From Tubulanus polymorphus (taxonomy: Eukaryota; Nemertea; Palaeonemertea; Tubulaniformes; Tubulanidae): a stretch of DNA of 64,000 bases. Below the pieces are notes generated by a model. It had not been told where the DNA came from, searched no databases, and saw nothing but the letters and a program-made list of their open reading frames with translations. Positions within the stretch are counted from its first letter, which is position 1, and every line of letters begins with the position of its first letter. Shown here in pieces: positions 20,761-34,100 of the stretch. The position numbers and the translations under genes are program-made. The DNA lies in NCBI RefSeq assembly GCF_964204645.1, contig NC_134030.1, forward strand, positions 1,033,855 to 1,097,854, given 5' to 3'.

Positions 20761-21243
20761 AAGTCTCAATTAGTATTCAATTTACTTCAGATAACGTAAT
20801 TTGGTTTAATCACGAGTCGTCAACATTATAATCAATGTAACTACAGTGACTACATTATTGTCCTTTTATTGAGAAATTTATGTTAATTTTTGATTTCTGG
20901 GATAAATCAAAATTCAAATGTTATCATTTTTTGTATCAAAAATTGTAAAAAATTGAATAATTTGTGTGCTATTGAAACATTCAGTTATGGGGAGTTTTAA
21001 GCTCAGAAAACTTTGAGCCTGTTTATACAAGTGTTGTAACAAGTGTTGAACAATTCAAAGATCATGTTGTTTATACTTTGTCATGTTAGAAAAAATGTTT
21101 TCTAATATATTGATGTTTCTAAAAAAACATATGATTCAACTTTAAAAGGCCAACAAGCCTTCTAATAAAACTAGTTTGTCATATATATATATATATTACT
21201 TGGTCATTGTCAAGTTTTTAAAAAAATATTTTGGTTTTCTCAG

Positions 21244-21521
21244 CTTTCTCTGGTGGAAATTTCTTCGTGGAATTCCTCTTCTATACAAGTTCCTCCTCAG
21301 ACTTTTTTTATGCGAGAGTTTATAACAACCGGATCCTCAGAAAATGGTCGGAGTGCCAAGTCTTCGATTTAAGATCACCAGTCTTATCTGAGACCATAAG
21401 TTCACTAGCAAGTTTCACTAGCGATTCCAACAGCTATAGGATGGAACAGTATTATTATATAGGTCACCACTGTGCAATTGAGCCCAGATCATCAGAAAAA
21501 GATAAAAGTGAAGATATGTGA
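21244..21521 (+). CDS. Candidate exon with 92-codon open frame, low support
   Basis: A TTTTCTCAG acceptor opens a frame reading FSGGNFFVEFLFYTSSSSD, later VFDLRSPVLSETISS, ending SSEKDKSEDM and TGA. The duplicate (55285-55562) keeps it open, but the two are too similar for that to count as evidence. The frame starting at the first exon base reads LSLVEISSWNSSSIQVPP and stops after AKSSI. No homology recognised. Confidence 0.25.
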
Positions 21522-23334
21522 TGGGATTCATTGAAAATTTTGCATATATAATTAATTCATTGAACTACTTAATTTGTATGATTTATTTTTTGGGAATTTT
21601 CGAATTTGTCATCAATAACTAGTATATATTTCTTTTCAAGTTGTGAGCGATCTAGTTCTCTGTCGACCCATTGAAAATGAATCGACTCTGAACTGTAGAA
21701 CTGGACCCAGGGAGCTGAATCTCGCGTGCCACAGCAAGATACAGAGCTCTTCAATGTCTTAACCGTCAGGTGCTGCCCGTAAACAAATCAATAGCGGTAA
21801 ATCTGTGAACTAACTTATAGCTCGCTTGCCAGAGTAGAATCATAGCGAGCTGTCTAAAATCTTGAACCGTCTAGTGCTGCCCCTTAATCGATATGTATCG
21901 GAAAAGTGAATTTATTACTCGCATGCCACAGTAGTTGAGTAGTTGGAACATCATGATAGACTCGTTTTTCTGTGCAGCTATAACGGGAACTATTTCAGAT
22001 CTGATAATGAATATAAACTCAGTCACAGTTCGATAACAAACGCCGCTGGGTGAAATTGATGTAAACAAATAATCGTGTTGAAATTGAATTTAGTTTAAGA
22101 TATATTTTCGTGGTAGTTTTTATTTTCAAGCTGTTTACGTTCACTTCAAATGATGAAACGATGAAACCATATTAAATACATCCCTGTTTTAGTGGGGATT
22201 TTGAGTTTTGGTCCTTTCCGTATCTTCTAGAAACATCAAGTAGAAAGGCATTAACTGAACCCTATGTCTTTAACTTCAGGAGTCTATATGGAGTTTTCGG
22301 ATGCCTCTTTTCCTCACTTCTTGCATTCGTCACTATTAGAAATCCGGACAAACTGAATTCAGTTCGACGAGGCCGAAGAACAGAAGACCAAAGAGTGATC
22401 TGCACTAGCCGCAGGGTTCGTGTTGGCTTGGACCGGTGGGAGGCAATCAAACCCCGACACGTGAAGATGTATCCTCAAAAATGGATACCGGAACGCTTCT
22501 CTGGTTTACGATGATCAGTCTGCAGGGATAACTCTTTGGCGGGGCGTGATCGCGTGAATAGCCCAAACTAAACCTTCAGAGTTCACTGTACTACAGCATA
22601 CAACATCTGATAACTTGCATAATAAAGCGCGGCGTGCATGAAAAGAATTGTATAAATGCGGGCAAGATTCCGTGCCCTGGCAATCGAACGCCGGAGTGGA
22701 GGTATTCCATACACTGGTAGGTGAGTCGGAGTAGACTGGTTGCTTGTCCCATAGAGACCGGTAACCAGTCTAGCCACCTCACGATCAGTCTACATTGAAA
22801 AACCATTACTGAAATATGGTTGACGGAAATATTCATTTTATATCAGATTCTAAAATATTTTCTCGTATTGAATACAAAATTTTTATTATCTTAATAAGAT
22901 AAATCTGCCAAAGCTCAACAATTTGAATTAGTGAAAACCGATGTGCGAAGTCGTCAATTCAGTAGCCGGATAGAGCCCGGTAACCAGTCTAACAGTCAAT
23001 GTTCATTGCGCGGGAATGAACGGGCAACCAATCTACGATGAAAAATCATTTCTGAAAAATTATGAACGGAGATATTCATTTTACTTTGAATTTTGAATTA
23101 TCTTTTAAAACTGACAGCCATATTAACCAAAGTATTAATAGTAAATCTGATAAAATCTAATACCGGTTTTAGAATAGGTGAAAACTGATTTATGTGATGC
23201 CGTCGGTTCAGAAGACTGATCCGTAGAATCGTTCGCCACTTTCTTCCGGTCCACTTACTTCCGCGTTTGTGATTTGCATACAAGTAGTTTGAATGTTAAA
23301 TGTATTAAGCCGCGTGTTGATTGGTTGAGGTCAG
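21522..23334. other. Upstream region of the plus-strand gene, no gene seen
   Basis: Unique-looking sequence with short unsupported ORFs. At 22640-22830 the minus strand has a box A-like TGGCTAGACTGG and a box B-like GTTCGATTGC about 85 bases apart, which is too far for a tRNA. An inverted CCAAT (ATTGG) lies at about 23320 just before the LLNDDQ exon. Confidence 0.45.
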
Positions 23335-23399
23335 TGCGGTTTACTGAACGATGACCAGCTGTCAGCTGATCGAATCATTCGTTTCACAGACATTACGAC
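23335..23399 (+). CDS. LLNDDQLSADRIIRFTD exon of the plus-strand gene region
   Basis: Open 65-base segment, CGLLNDDQLSADRIIRFTD then ITT, ending at GTAAGT. The likely acceptor GGTCAG has a weak pyrimidine tract, so this may instead be a first exon whose 5' end is undefined. Conservation with 17084-17175, across an inversion and with several base changes, supports an exon. Phase 2 exit is incompatible with the MPKA exon, so coding use would need another partner. Otherwise it is 5' leader. Confidence 0.45.
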
Positions 23400-24039
23400 G
23401 TAAGTATATTTTACATCTTTGATCAAAAATTGATCAAAAATTGTAGTGTAAAAAAACTCAAAACTGAGGCCTCTATAAATGATCGATTGACTTTAAATGA
23501 TTACTTTAGCACAGCTCTTGTAGACAATGATTAGGTGTCATAGTAGTTTAGCTCGAAAGTGCACATATAAGGTTAATTTTCATCCCTTATTTAGAGACCG
23601 AGGTATTGAGCGTCCATTTCAGCCCTTAAAACATCATCAACCTACCTCAAACTGACTGTTTTTAAATCCAACAATAGTTACCTAACTATTGACTCATCAT
23701 GGATTCGATTCAAAAACAATTTTTGATGATCATAGTGATTCGAAACGTTTGAATTTTTGAAAAACACGAATGCTAAACGACGGATCCGGACTTCGATTGC
23801 GGCCCAATGGCAGAGTTGATTTTCTTATTTGGAATTTGAAGATATAAATCACTGAAATCAATTGGTTTTCTCAACCAAAATTAAAATTAAGAAGAATTTA
23901 GGATGGAGATGTTTGATTTTCATTTTGTCTAAAATGCCGACTTAAAAATTAATTCAATTGAATCAAATTAATGAATTCATCATTTCACGATATTATAGAT
24001 AATCAAAATGTGAATATGAAATCACCTTTTCAATCGCTG
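23400..24039. other. First intron, unique part
   Basis: AT-rich intronic sequence between the LLNDDQ exon donor and the GATCGC minisatellite. Nothing else recognised. Confidence 0.5.
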
Positions 24040-25998
24040 TTTTTGGGTAAGATCGCAGTTTTTAGGTAAGATCGCAGTTTTTAGGTTAGATCGCTGTTTT
24101 GAGGTTAGATCACCGTTTTTGGTTAGATTGCTGTTTTGTGTTAGATCACTTTTTGTGTTAGATCACAGTTTTTGTGTTAGATCGCTGTTTTTGGGTTAGA
24201 TCGCTGTTTTGTGTTAGATCGCTGTTTTAGGTTAGATCGCAGTTTTTAGGTTACATTGCAGTATTTTGGTTAGACCGCAGTTTTTTGTTAGATCGCAGTT
24301 TTTAAGTTAGATCGCTGTTTTGGGTTAGATCACAGTTTTTAAGTTAGATCGCTGTTTTGGGTTAGATCACAGTTTTTGTGTTAGATCGCTGTTTTAGGTT
24401 AGATCGCAGTTTTTAAGGTAGATCGCAGTTTTTGGGTTAGATCGCTGTTTTAGGTTAGATCGCAGTTTTTAAGTTAGATCGCTGTTTTGGGTTAGATCAC
24501 AGTTTTTGTGTTAGATCGCTGTTTTAGGTTAGATCGCAGTTTTTAAGTTAGATCGCTGTTTTGGGTTAGATCACAGTTTTTGTGTTAGATCGCTGTTTTA
24601 GGTTAGATCGCAGTTTTTAAGTTAGATCGCAGTTTTTGTGTTAGATCGCTGTTTTAGGTTAGATCGCTGTTTTTAAGTTAGATCGCTGTTTTGGGTTAGA
24701 TCACAGTTTTTGTGTTAGATCGCTGTTTTTAGGTTAGATCGCAGTTTTTAGGTTACATTGCAGTATTTGGGTTAGACCGCAGTTTTTTTGTTAGATCGCA
24801 GTTTTTAAGTTAGATCGCTGTTTTGGGTTAGATCACAGCTTTTGTGTTAGATCACAGTTTTTGGGTTAGACCACAGTTTTTTTGTTAGATCGCAGTTTTT
24901 AAGTTAGATCGCTGTTTTGGGTTAGATCACAGTTTTTGTGTTAGATCGCTGTTTTTAGGTTAGATCGCAGTTTTTAGGTTAGATCGCAGTTTTTGTGTTA
25001 GATCACTGGTTTTTTGTTAGATTGCAGTTTTTAGGTTAGATCGCTGTTTTGTGTTAGATCGCCGTTTTTAGGTTAGATTGCTGTTTTTAGGTTAGATCGC
25101 TGTTTTGTGTTAGATCGCTGTTTTTAGGTTATATCGCAGTTTTTGTGTTAGATCACTGTTTTTGTGTTAGATCACTGTTTTTGTGTTAGATCACAGTTTT
25201 TGGTTAGATCCCTGTTTTTAGGTTAGATTGCTGTTTTTAGGTTAGATCGCTGTTTTTAGGTTATATCGCAGTTTTTGTGTTCGATCACTGTTTTTGTGTT
25301 AGATCACAGTTTTTGTGTTAGATCACAGCTTTTAGGTTAGATAGCAGTTTTTAGGTTAGATTGCTGTTTTTAGGTTATATCACAGTTTTTGTGTTAGATC
25401 ACAGCTTTTAGGTTAGATAGCAGTTTTTAGGTTAGATTGCTGTTTTTAGGTTATATCGCAGTTTTTGTGTTAGATCACTGTTTTTGTGTTAGATAGCAGT
25501 TTTTAGGTTAGATCGCTGTTTTTGAGTTAAATCGCCTTTTTGGGTTAGATCACAGTTTTTGTGTTAGATCACAGCTTTTAGGTTAGATGGCTGTTTTTAG
25601 GTTAGATCCCTTTTTTCTCTTAGATCGCAGTATTTAGGTTAGATCTCTTTTTTTTTGGATTAGATCGCTGTTTTTGGGTTAGATCGCAGTTATTGTGTTA
25701 GATCGCAGTTTTTTGTTAGATCGCTGTTTTTGGGTTAGACCGCAGTGTTTAGGTTAGATTGCAGTTTTTAGGTTAGAACACTGTTTTTCTGTTAGATCGC
25801 AGTTTTTTGTTAGATCGCTGTTTTAGGTTGGATTGCTGTTTTAGGTTAGATCGCAGTTTTTTGTTAGGTCGCTGTTTTTGGGTTAGAAAGCTGTTTTTGT
25901 GTTAGATTGGTGTTTTTAGGTTAGATCGCTATTTTTGTGTAAGATCGCTGTTTTTGGGTTAGATCGCTGTTTTTGGGTTAGATCACTGTTTTTGTGTT
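24040..25998. repeat. 17-18 bp GATCGC minisatellite, about 2 kb
   Basis: More than a hundred degenerate copies of GTTAGATCGCTGTTTTT and GTTAGATCGCAGTTTTT. Higher-order units of about 100 bases are visible around 24300-24700. The partner array at 58065-59145 is about half as long. Confidence 0.95.
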
Positions 25999-26046
25999 TT
26001 TGTCAATCATCATATCAAGATTTGCAATCCCAGTTGCCTTCAAGTT

Positions 26047-26722
26047 TCATATAGAGAATTAGTGGATGTGGTGTCCCTGGACCCCTACATGCACCATATA
26101 GAGAATTAGTGGATGTGGTGTCCCTGGACCCCTACATGCACCATATAGAGAATTAGTGGATGTCGTGTCCCTGGACCCCTACATGCACCATATAGAGAAT
26201 TAGTGGATGTGGTGTCCCTGGACCCCTACATGCATCATATAGAGAATTAGTGGATGTGGTGTCCCTGGACCCCTACATGTACCATATAGAGAATTAGTGG
26301 ATGTGGTGTTCCTGGACCCCTACATGCACCATATAGAGAATTAGTGGATGTGGTGTCCCTGGACCCCTACATGCACCATATAGAGAATTAGTGGATGTGG
26401 TGTCCCTGGACCCCTACATGTACCATATAGAGAATTAGTGGATGTGGTGTTCCTGGACCCCTACATGCACCATATAGAGAATTAGTGGATGTGGTGTCCC
26501 TGGACCCCTACATGCACCATATAGAGAATTAGTGGATGTGGTGTCCCTGGACCCCTACATGCACCATATAGAGAATTAGTGGATGTGGTGTCCCTGGACC
26601 CCTACATGCACCATATAGAGAATTAGTGGATGTGGTGTCCCTGGACCCCTACATGCACCATATAGAGAATTAGTGGATGTGGTGTCCCTGGACCCCTACA
26701 TGCACCATATAGAGAATTAGTT
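26047..26722. repeat. 47-bp minisatellite, about 14 units, inverted orientation
   Basis: Same unit as at 7795-8685 but reverse-complemented, so it again lies 5' of an MPKA exon (26790), ending about 67 bases before the acceptor. Confidence 0.95.
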
Positions 26723-26789
26723 CACTGAACCAGAATAAGACCGACTGATATATTTTCAAATGATTTAATATTTTTACTTGTTTTTCTAG

Positions 26790-26852
26790 ATGCCAAAAGC
26801 CACAAAGAAAACCCGGGGCGCGGGGCCCTCAACATCTAGCCCCTATAATAAA
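26790..26852 (+). CDS. Exon 1 of the 347-aa gene (MPKA exon)
   Basis: 63 bases, MPKATKKTRGAGP then STSSPYNK. Acceptor TTTTTCTAG lies directly before the ATG and the donor is GTAAGT. The ATG is the first codon after an acceptor, so an upstream noncoding exon is implied. This is the exon type copied about 18 times on the minus strand. Confidence 0.75.
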
Positions 26853-29800
26853 GTAAGTACAAATTTACTGCTTCCATGCTTATTTATTCATACTTAGTAT
26901 TTTGTACCCCTGGGTCCAGTTTCACAAAAAGGATAAACGCCTTAATCGATTTAAGATAAACTGAATTAATGAAGAAATTAAATCGATTTAAGAGTTAAAC
27001 CTGTTTGTGAAACTAGGCCCTGAATTGCATCTAGAATGAAAAAAAAGAAAAAAAAATATTGAAAATAACGTTGGTGAAATATTTCTGGATCTTTCTGGAT
27101 TTCTGCTCAATGCATCGTTTAGTAAAATATCGATATTCTCTAAAAGTAAAGATATAAGAATAAAAATATTGTATTGAATCGTGATTAGTTACTGTATGCG
27201 CTGCTAGTTGTTGCCCAACCCATAGCCTCATTTCTCTCCATTCTAAATTTGCATTGTTTAACATTGTCTGGTCGCTATGGAAACTATTTATTTAAGTTTC
27301 TTTGTTGTATCCATGGCAACAGTAACGTTTAGGTAGTGGCACCAATTATGGGTCCCAACGTTCCCATGGCGATACATGAGAACATTTATCCTATTTTTGA
27401 CCTTCATGACGTAAGATGGTAGTGAGTCGATGACGTCATTTTCGTCTCACCACTAATGAAAAAAAAAATGAAATGAAAAAAAAGGAAAAAATCGTTAGAA
27501 TTACGTTTATGAAATTTTTCTGGATCGGCTAAATGTATTGTTCCATTAAATATCGACATTCTCTAAAATTATAGGCATCAATATCAAAATGATGATACAG
27601 CAGACTCCGCTTAACTCTGTTCTATTTGGACCATTAATTAACCGAATACCAACTTTTTAAAATTTTAGGATTTTAACTTTAAGGATCAGAAAATGTGTAT
27701 GCAATTTCAACCGGGTACCGAGTAGGGTGGCCGAGTCTACTGTAGTCTGCTGCCACCTCGAATCCATTACCTTATTATCTCTCAATTTGCATTGTTTGAC
27801 CTCGTCTGGTTGCTATGGAAACTATTTAGTTATATCAGGAACGGTTTTTTCGAGGTAACCAGTGGCAACATTTAACAGGCGTGTCCGTCCTAGAGATAAA
27901 CTGTCTGATTTCACAGCCACATCCGTCCTAGAGATAAACTGTTAGATAAACTCTGATTTCGCGTCTGTCCTATTTCTTGTCATTGTATGAATATGTTTTC
28001 TCTTTTATAGGGTACAGCGCAGCAACAACAACAACAACAACAACAACAGCAACAGCAACAACAACAACAAAAATTTAATATTTCTATGTCGGGAATAGAC
28101 GTAAGTTATCGTAAACGCCTGTTTGAAGTCATCATTCTTGAGCTTGAAACCGAAATTTATATTATAGAATATTAAACCCTGCTTCTGCTACTGACAGGTA
28201 ATGTCCGTCATACATTACTGCATCGTCAAATCTATACCAGGGTGCACCCAGGCAGATCGTTCGCATCATCACATGCAAAGGGCTGATTATTTTGGAACCC
28301 AGTTTTTATCAGCTGGAACATTCTGCACATTCGACCATATTGATTGATAGCCCGTTATAGACGAGTGGAGAAAAGCTGAAAAACCAGTTCGGAAAAACTT
28401 CGATTGATTTCACTCACATTTACAGAAATTTGGTCCGACCCCAAAACCATTTACTTACACTATACAAATCAGATCAGGTTTTTAACATTGTCCTTGATTG
28501 TATTTTCAGTTTTTGCCGACAACGCCACCGAGTGGTGTACCGCCTTCTACACCGGTAAGTGATAACTATTTTCTAATAAATCACGCTTATTTCAATCTGT
28601 AATTTGAAAATAGAGGGTAGTAGCTGTTATGTATAAATTATGCTAATTAGGAATAAATTCAAATTCGATTAAGTCTCATCATCGTAGAAGTCATATATTA
28701 ATGATGCTAAAGTTGTCATTTAAATTAAGTGTTATATTTACTACTTCATTTGCTTCATGACCCAAAAACCTCTACTATATAACTACTGGTTTTGTTCTAA
28801 TCTTGGAGAATTTGCTGCAAAATTTACTTATCATTTGTTAAACAGTTTTTATTGAAAACCTGAATCAGTGATACATGCATTCATGAATATCCATCTAATA
28901 TTTTGTTTTATTTTATCTTTACAGGATTTATCACCGATACAGCACGTGGACGTAAGAGATTAAACATTGATCTTGAATTTTAAGTTCAAACTAATTTATT
29001 TTTTATCTCACTCGGGACTATAGTTATTGCGTTCACTTTGCGTCCAGTTGTCTCGGCTAGTTTTTGATTTATCGTGTTGATAATTGGTTTATATACTCAA
29101 ACTCAAAATATCGGCGCAATTGGAATTAAGATGGCGCACTTGTATGTCCATTTTTTTCCCCGGCAAAATTAGCACTTTAGCAGATTTTAAGGATCAATTC
29201 TGTTGTTATATTACATTGAAATCAGAGTTTAATATATATCGGTATAGAGCAGGTTTTTGCTCTAGTTATAAATAAAGTTATAAATAATCTCATGACATGT
29301 TCTGTATATGTGTAGTGAGTTTCAATGTCTTTGGTTCCTTTTAAACCAGGGGGAGTTAAATTTGAAAATGTCAGATCGTCGAGCATTTCAGACCACTTCC
29401 AAAGTGGGTCCCTGCACCCCTAGTTATACCGTTAATATTTTAATAATATATTGATATACCATACATTGATATCAGTCTTGTAATTGGATCAACAACCATG
29501 AGATCAAAACACAGCAAATATGAACCTGCTGTGAATCAATAGATTTGTGATAAATGTAATGAAATTGTTATTTTTCATATTGACTTTTTGAGTTAAGGGT
29601 CTGTTGTATAAGAGTATTTGGTATCGCGTGTCAATGTATGATATCAATCTGTATTTCCTCGTTCCAATGTTTAAAAGGTGTTCGTCACCTTATATTAATA
29701 AACTACTTTTACCGTTAGATGGCGCCATAAGTGTGATATTTGATTTATGGGATACCCGCAAAACCAGCTATTCCACCAGATGGCGCAACGAGTAGTAGGT

Positions 29801-31071
29801 CGTTCGTTGTCAAAATTAGTTCATTTTCGATGAACTTTGAACTGGTTTGAAGAAGAAATACTTTCATTCTTCTACTCTGATATCGATTTAGTTTTCATTA
29901 ATAATTGATTCATTTAAGAGAACAATTCATTCAGATTTAATTGAAATGTACAAGAAAATCGAACGCAGACGACCAACTATTTACTAGCGACACCTGGTGG
30001 ATCCTCGCCTGCCATAAGTGGAATCCTCGATTGCCACAGTAAGACTGCGGGTATCCCATTGTTTGGCGTGTGAATTAAAGTAAAGTTAGAAAACGGATGT
30101 TTAACTTTGTTGTGAAACGAAAGCGTTTTGGAGATTTTTAAACCAATCAAATCAATATTTTGATATTACGCTTGAAACCCTTCCCACTCATATTCTACTT
30201 ACTAAGTATATATTCTTGTTTCCGTGGAAATCATGGTGAGTGGCGCCATCTATACAGTGGAGTTAGCTTTATAAATCGAGCATGATTCGACAAGTGGCTC
30301 CATCTATTCCCTAATACTGAAGCGAGGTAACCAGCAGCGCCCTCATATACAGGAAATGAACGCCTATCAAGTTTAACAATGCACGGTGTATTGACCACAG
30401 CGACCGGTGATAATTATATCAATGTTGATTAGCTATTGCCATAGACAGGTCCGTAGCGTTTGACTGGACCAGAACGGGGCCCCCTAACCAAAACAAATTT
30501 TGAAAACGTGCCCAGATAAATTGCCTCTGGGAGATTGATTTAACGAGGTTTTGATTAAATGAACAAATTTTAATATTTGTAAGTTTAACATTTCTGTTTT
30601 TAATTTTTCTTTGCGAGGAACTGAATTTTCGAACCCCCCCGAACCGCCTCAAGCTACGTTCCTGATATAGTGCTAGCTATACCTGAATACTTTTCTCTTA
30701 TTGAAATTGTCTAAAAAACCAGCACCTTGAACTAATGAACGTCATAATGAAAATGTTTAAAAATTCAACCATTAATGAATTTGACTAATGTATTTTTTTT
30801 ATTTTCATTTCTAGCATCAGTTTGCCTCAGAGGCAAGGTCGCCGTCGCTTAATGTAAGTATCAGTGACGCCCTCAATCTCACATGCCTCACTTCCCTCCT
30901 AATGTAACCATTTTTATGAAATTCCTCAAGAAAATATATACTAGTAATCTTAGAATACACGTTTTTGTACCCAGACCCCTTCATTCTACTGAACTACCGT
31001 GTAATAAGTGCCTGTTGTGTTCATTTTCTGTTGCATTGATTTATATATTATTTCTATTTACAGTTGTCAAA

Positions 31072-31112
<41 letters not shown>

Positions 31113-34100
31113 CACCCCTCCCGCCGGAGACGCCTCCCGACTTGCAAGCAAGAAGTAAGTTCAGTCTTCAAATACAATTTCAATGCATTCAATTTTGTGT
31201 ATGGCATTAAAACGGTTAAAGTTGTGACTAGTTTTCATAACTCCGTGACGTCATATTTCCATCGAGTACCGGACCCTTTCCTATGTTTTTTGCCAATTTG
31301 GATTGAATGATCGCCAGCGGTTTTTCTATACGACCCGGCTCTGCTGTATTGCATTTAGCCATCCTTTTTCTTGGCGTTTTTTATAAGAAGGTGTTTGATT
31401 TTGTCTCTAAGGGATTTAGGAATTTAAGAGACACTTGTACTTTCTATGCAGTGAGTTTGTTCTGTTTTTGTTCCCTCGTGAATTTTATTTTTGTTTGGTT
31501 TAATTTGATTTATCATAATCAAATCAAATCAGTGCATATTTCTTGAATTGCGTGTAAGTTATAATGTTATCAAATATCTGTTATATTTAAACCGAATATT
31601 TAATTGTTGTATTTTGAATGCGATAATGCCGCTCCCTGCTAAAGTCCAGCGTCATCATCGTGAGGGATGCGGTCATCTGTTCGGGCCCTGATTACGTTCT
31701 GTGTTCATCCTGTTGGGCTACATCGGGCGTTATATGAGTTCATCCTTCCTCGACTTGCGGATTGTGGTCGGAAGATCTATGGGTTCGGGCCGATAAGTCC
31801 CGGAAACAGAAAGTACAGTTTCTGCCGATGTGCCTATTGATGTCTCTATTTCAGAACATCACAGCGGTCGCCGGCTGTACAAGCACGGTCGGCTTCCCAA
31901 CTCCATTCTCTGAGGAGGATCGCTGGTTCTCTAGTAACGGTCAGTCACCAGTCAATCAACGGTTCAGCTGGTTCAGTTTCCCAGGTATCGGCGCGCGACA
32001 GTCGGGATACCTGCACAGGAACTCAGGTCCGGTCCGGGCTACTCCGAGCACCGGTCCGGTCCAGGCATCACCGGATACTGAACATCCTGTCCGGTAGCTT
32101 CGAGAACTGGTCCGGTCCAGGCATCACAGGGTACTGAACATCTGGTCTAGTCAGCTTCGAGAACCGGTCCAGGCATCACCGGATACTGAACATCTGGTCC
32201 GGTCAGCTTCGAGAACTGGTCCGGTCCAGGCATCACCGGGTAATAAACATCCGGTGCACGGGTACTGAACATCTGGTCCGGGAGCTTCGAGAGTCCGGTC
32301 CGGTCCAGGCATCACTGGGTACTGAACATCCAGTCTGGTCCAGTCCAGGCATCACCGGGTACTGAACATCCAGTCCGGTCTGGTCCAGGCATCACCGGAT
32401 ACTGAACATCTGGTCCGGTAGCTTCGACAACTGGTCCGGTCCAGGCATCACCGGGTACTGAACATCCAGTCCGGTCCGGTCTAGGCATCACCGGGTACTG
32501 AACATCCAGTCTGGTCCGGTCCAGGCATCAGTGGATACTGAACATCTGGTCCGGTAGCTTCGAGAACTGGTCCGGTCCAGGCATCACTGGGTACTGAACA
32601 TCCAGTCCGGTCCGGTCCAGGCATCACTGGGTACTGAACATCCAATCCGGTCCGGTCCAGGCATCACCGGGTACTGAACATCCAGTCTGGTCCGGTCCAG
32701 GCATCAGTGGATACTGAACATCCTGTCCGGTCAGCTCCGTGCACCGGTCCGGTCCAGGCATCACTGGGTACTGAACATCCAGTCTGGTCCAGTCCAGGCA
32801 TCACCGGGTACTGAACAGGGTTCGTCGCGGTGCTTGAAAAGCTTGAAATGGCTTGAATTTGAAAAATACTACTCAAGCGCTTGAAAACAGCTTGAAAATA
32901 GATCGAAAGCTTGAAATAATTATTTTTGACTTGAAATAAAAAGATATGGCTTGAAATGCTTGATTATCACAAATTTTCTTCATCGCGAATTTTTTTCGAT
33001 GAAATCGCAGACAGAATATGTTCTTGAGTTGTTTCTACGCGTGCGTCATGTTTTAGGCATCAATAAAGAAATTAATTGAATTGTATTGAATCGCTATGAG
33101 ACTCTTGTGGTGAAACTCTACGGTGTCTGGAGACATGAACATACGGGGAAATTTCAGTCATGCATGTTATCGAGCATTGATGTAAAATGGCATTGAAATC
33201 CCACACCAGGAGTGAGAGCCATGTTGAAGGCACCGCGACCTAGTCAAAGTCATTGAACATTACAAATTTCGTATTAGGCCATCCAAAAATCAAGGTCTGT
33301 TTGCCGTCATCCGACCGACCCGACTTCAAAGGTACCCAGTGGAAACTTTTTTCTTGGATTCATTGAAATAAATTGTATTTTTGATACAAATGGCCGACCC
33401 ACTGCCGATGTATGAGCTATGTATGTTTGAAGTTAAGTGTGCATCATGTGAAAACATGCCTCGACTATTTAGTTGAAGTTTTCCAGGAAACTGGCAGTGT
33501 TCCAATAAGCTGCCATTCATTCTAAAGCTGGTAATGTTATAGCGTGCATATATTCAATCTACTGTTTCATTTTGAACGCAGATTTCGGATGTTGTTTCCG
33601 CTAAAAGTGGTGATGATAAATTTGTTGTTTTTTTGCCCCAAAATTTTGCAAAAAAAAAATGATGCTACCTTCCTACTGACTTATCCCAAAAATAGTAGGT
33701 GTAACGGCAAAACAGACAATTAATTTGGGATGGCCAAATATCCAAATCTTGATTGATATGAATATTTAAGCTAGGAAATGCTGAAAATCATTGTGATGAA
33801 CAGGTTTCATCTCTAACAGAATCGTATCAACTCGGAGGTTCCACTGGAATCAAAATTTTACCTCTTTTTTAACATTTTTATACGAACCTGTTCAAAATAG
33901 GCAAATTGGCTGCGACTAACGAAAATTGCTTCCAACGTGCCATAAAAAATAGCTTGAAAATGGTATAAATCTAGCTTGAAATGGATTGAATTTCACCTGA
34001 GCTTGAGACAATGAACCCTGCTGAACATCTGGTCCGGTCAGCTTCCAGCACTGGTCCGGTCCAGGCATCACCGGTTACTGAACATCCGGTCCGGTCAGCT

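Larger units (their letters stand above)
18150..30540. repeat. Segmental duplication, copy 1 (partner 53910-64000)
   Basis: The two regions match in the same orientation almost continuously. Differences: the partner lacks about 740 bases between the two last-exon copies (18557-19290) and about 990 bases (19778-20760), its GATCGC minisatellite is shorter, and its 47-bp array is longer. Sequence outside repeats differs by scattered single substitutions. Confidence 0.95.

Noticed and set aside
22640-22830. tRNA or tRNA-derived SINE on the minus strand
   Set aside because: Box A- and box B-like motifs are about 85 bases apart, no cloverleaf forms, and there is no A-rich tail.
24040-25998. Telomere-like array (GGTTAGA)
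   Set aside because: The repeat is a degenerate 17-18 bp unit with GATCGC, not a TTAGG or TTAGGG tandem.
31307-31546. Hydrophobic 79-codon ORF as a membrane protein
   Set aside because: T-rich intron sequence gives Phe/Leu/Val by composition; no splice or start evidence.
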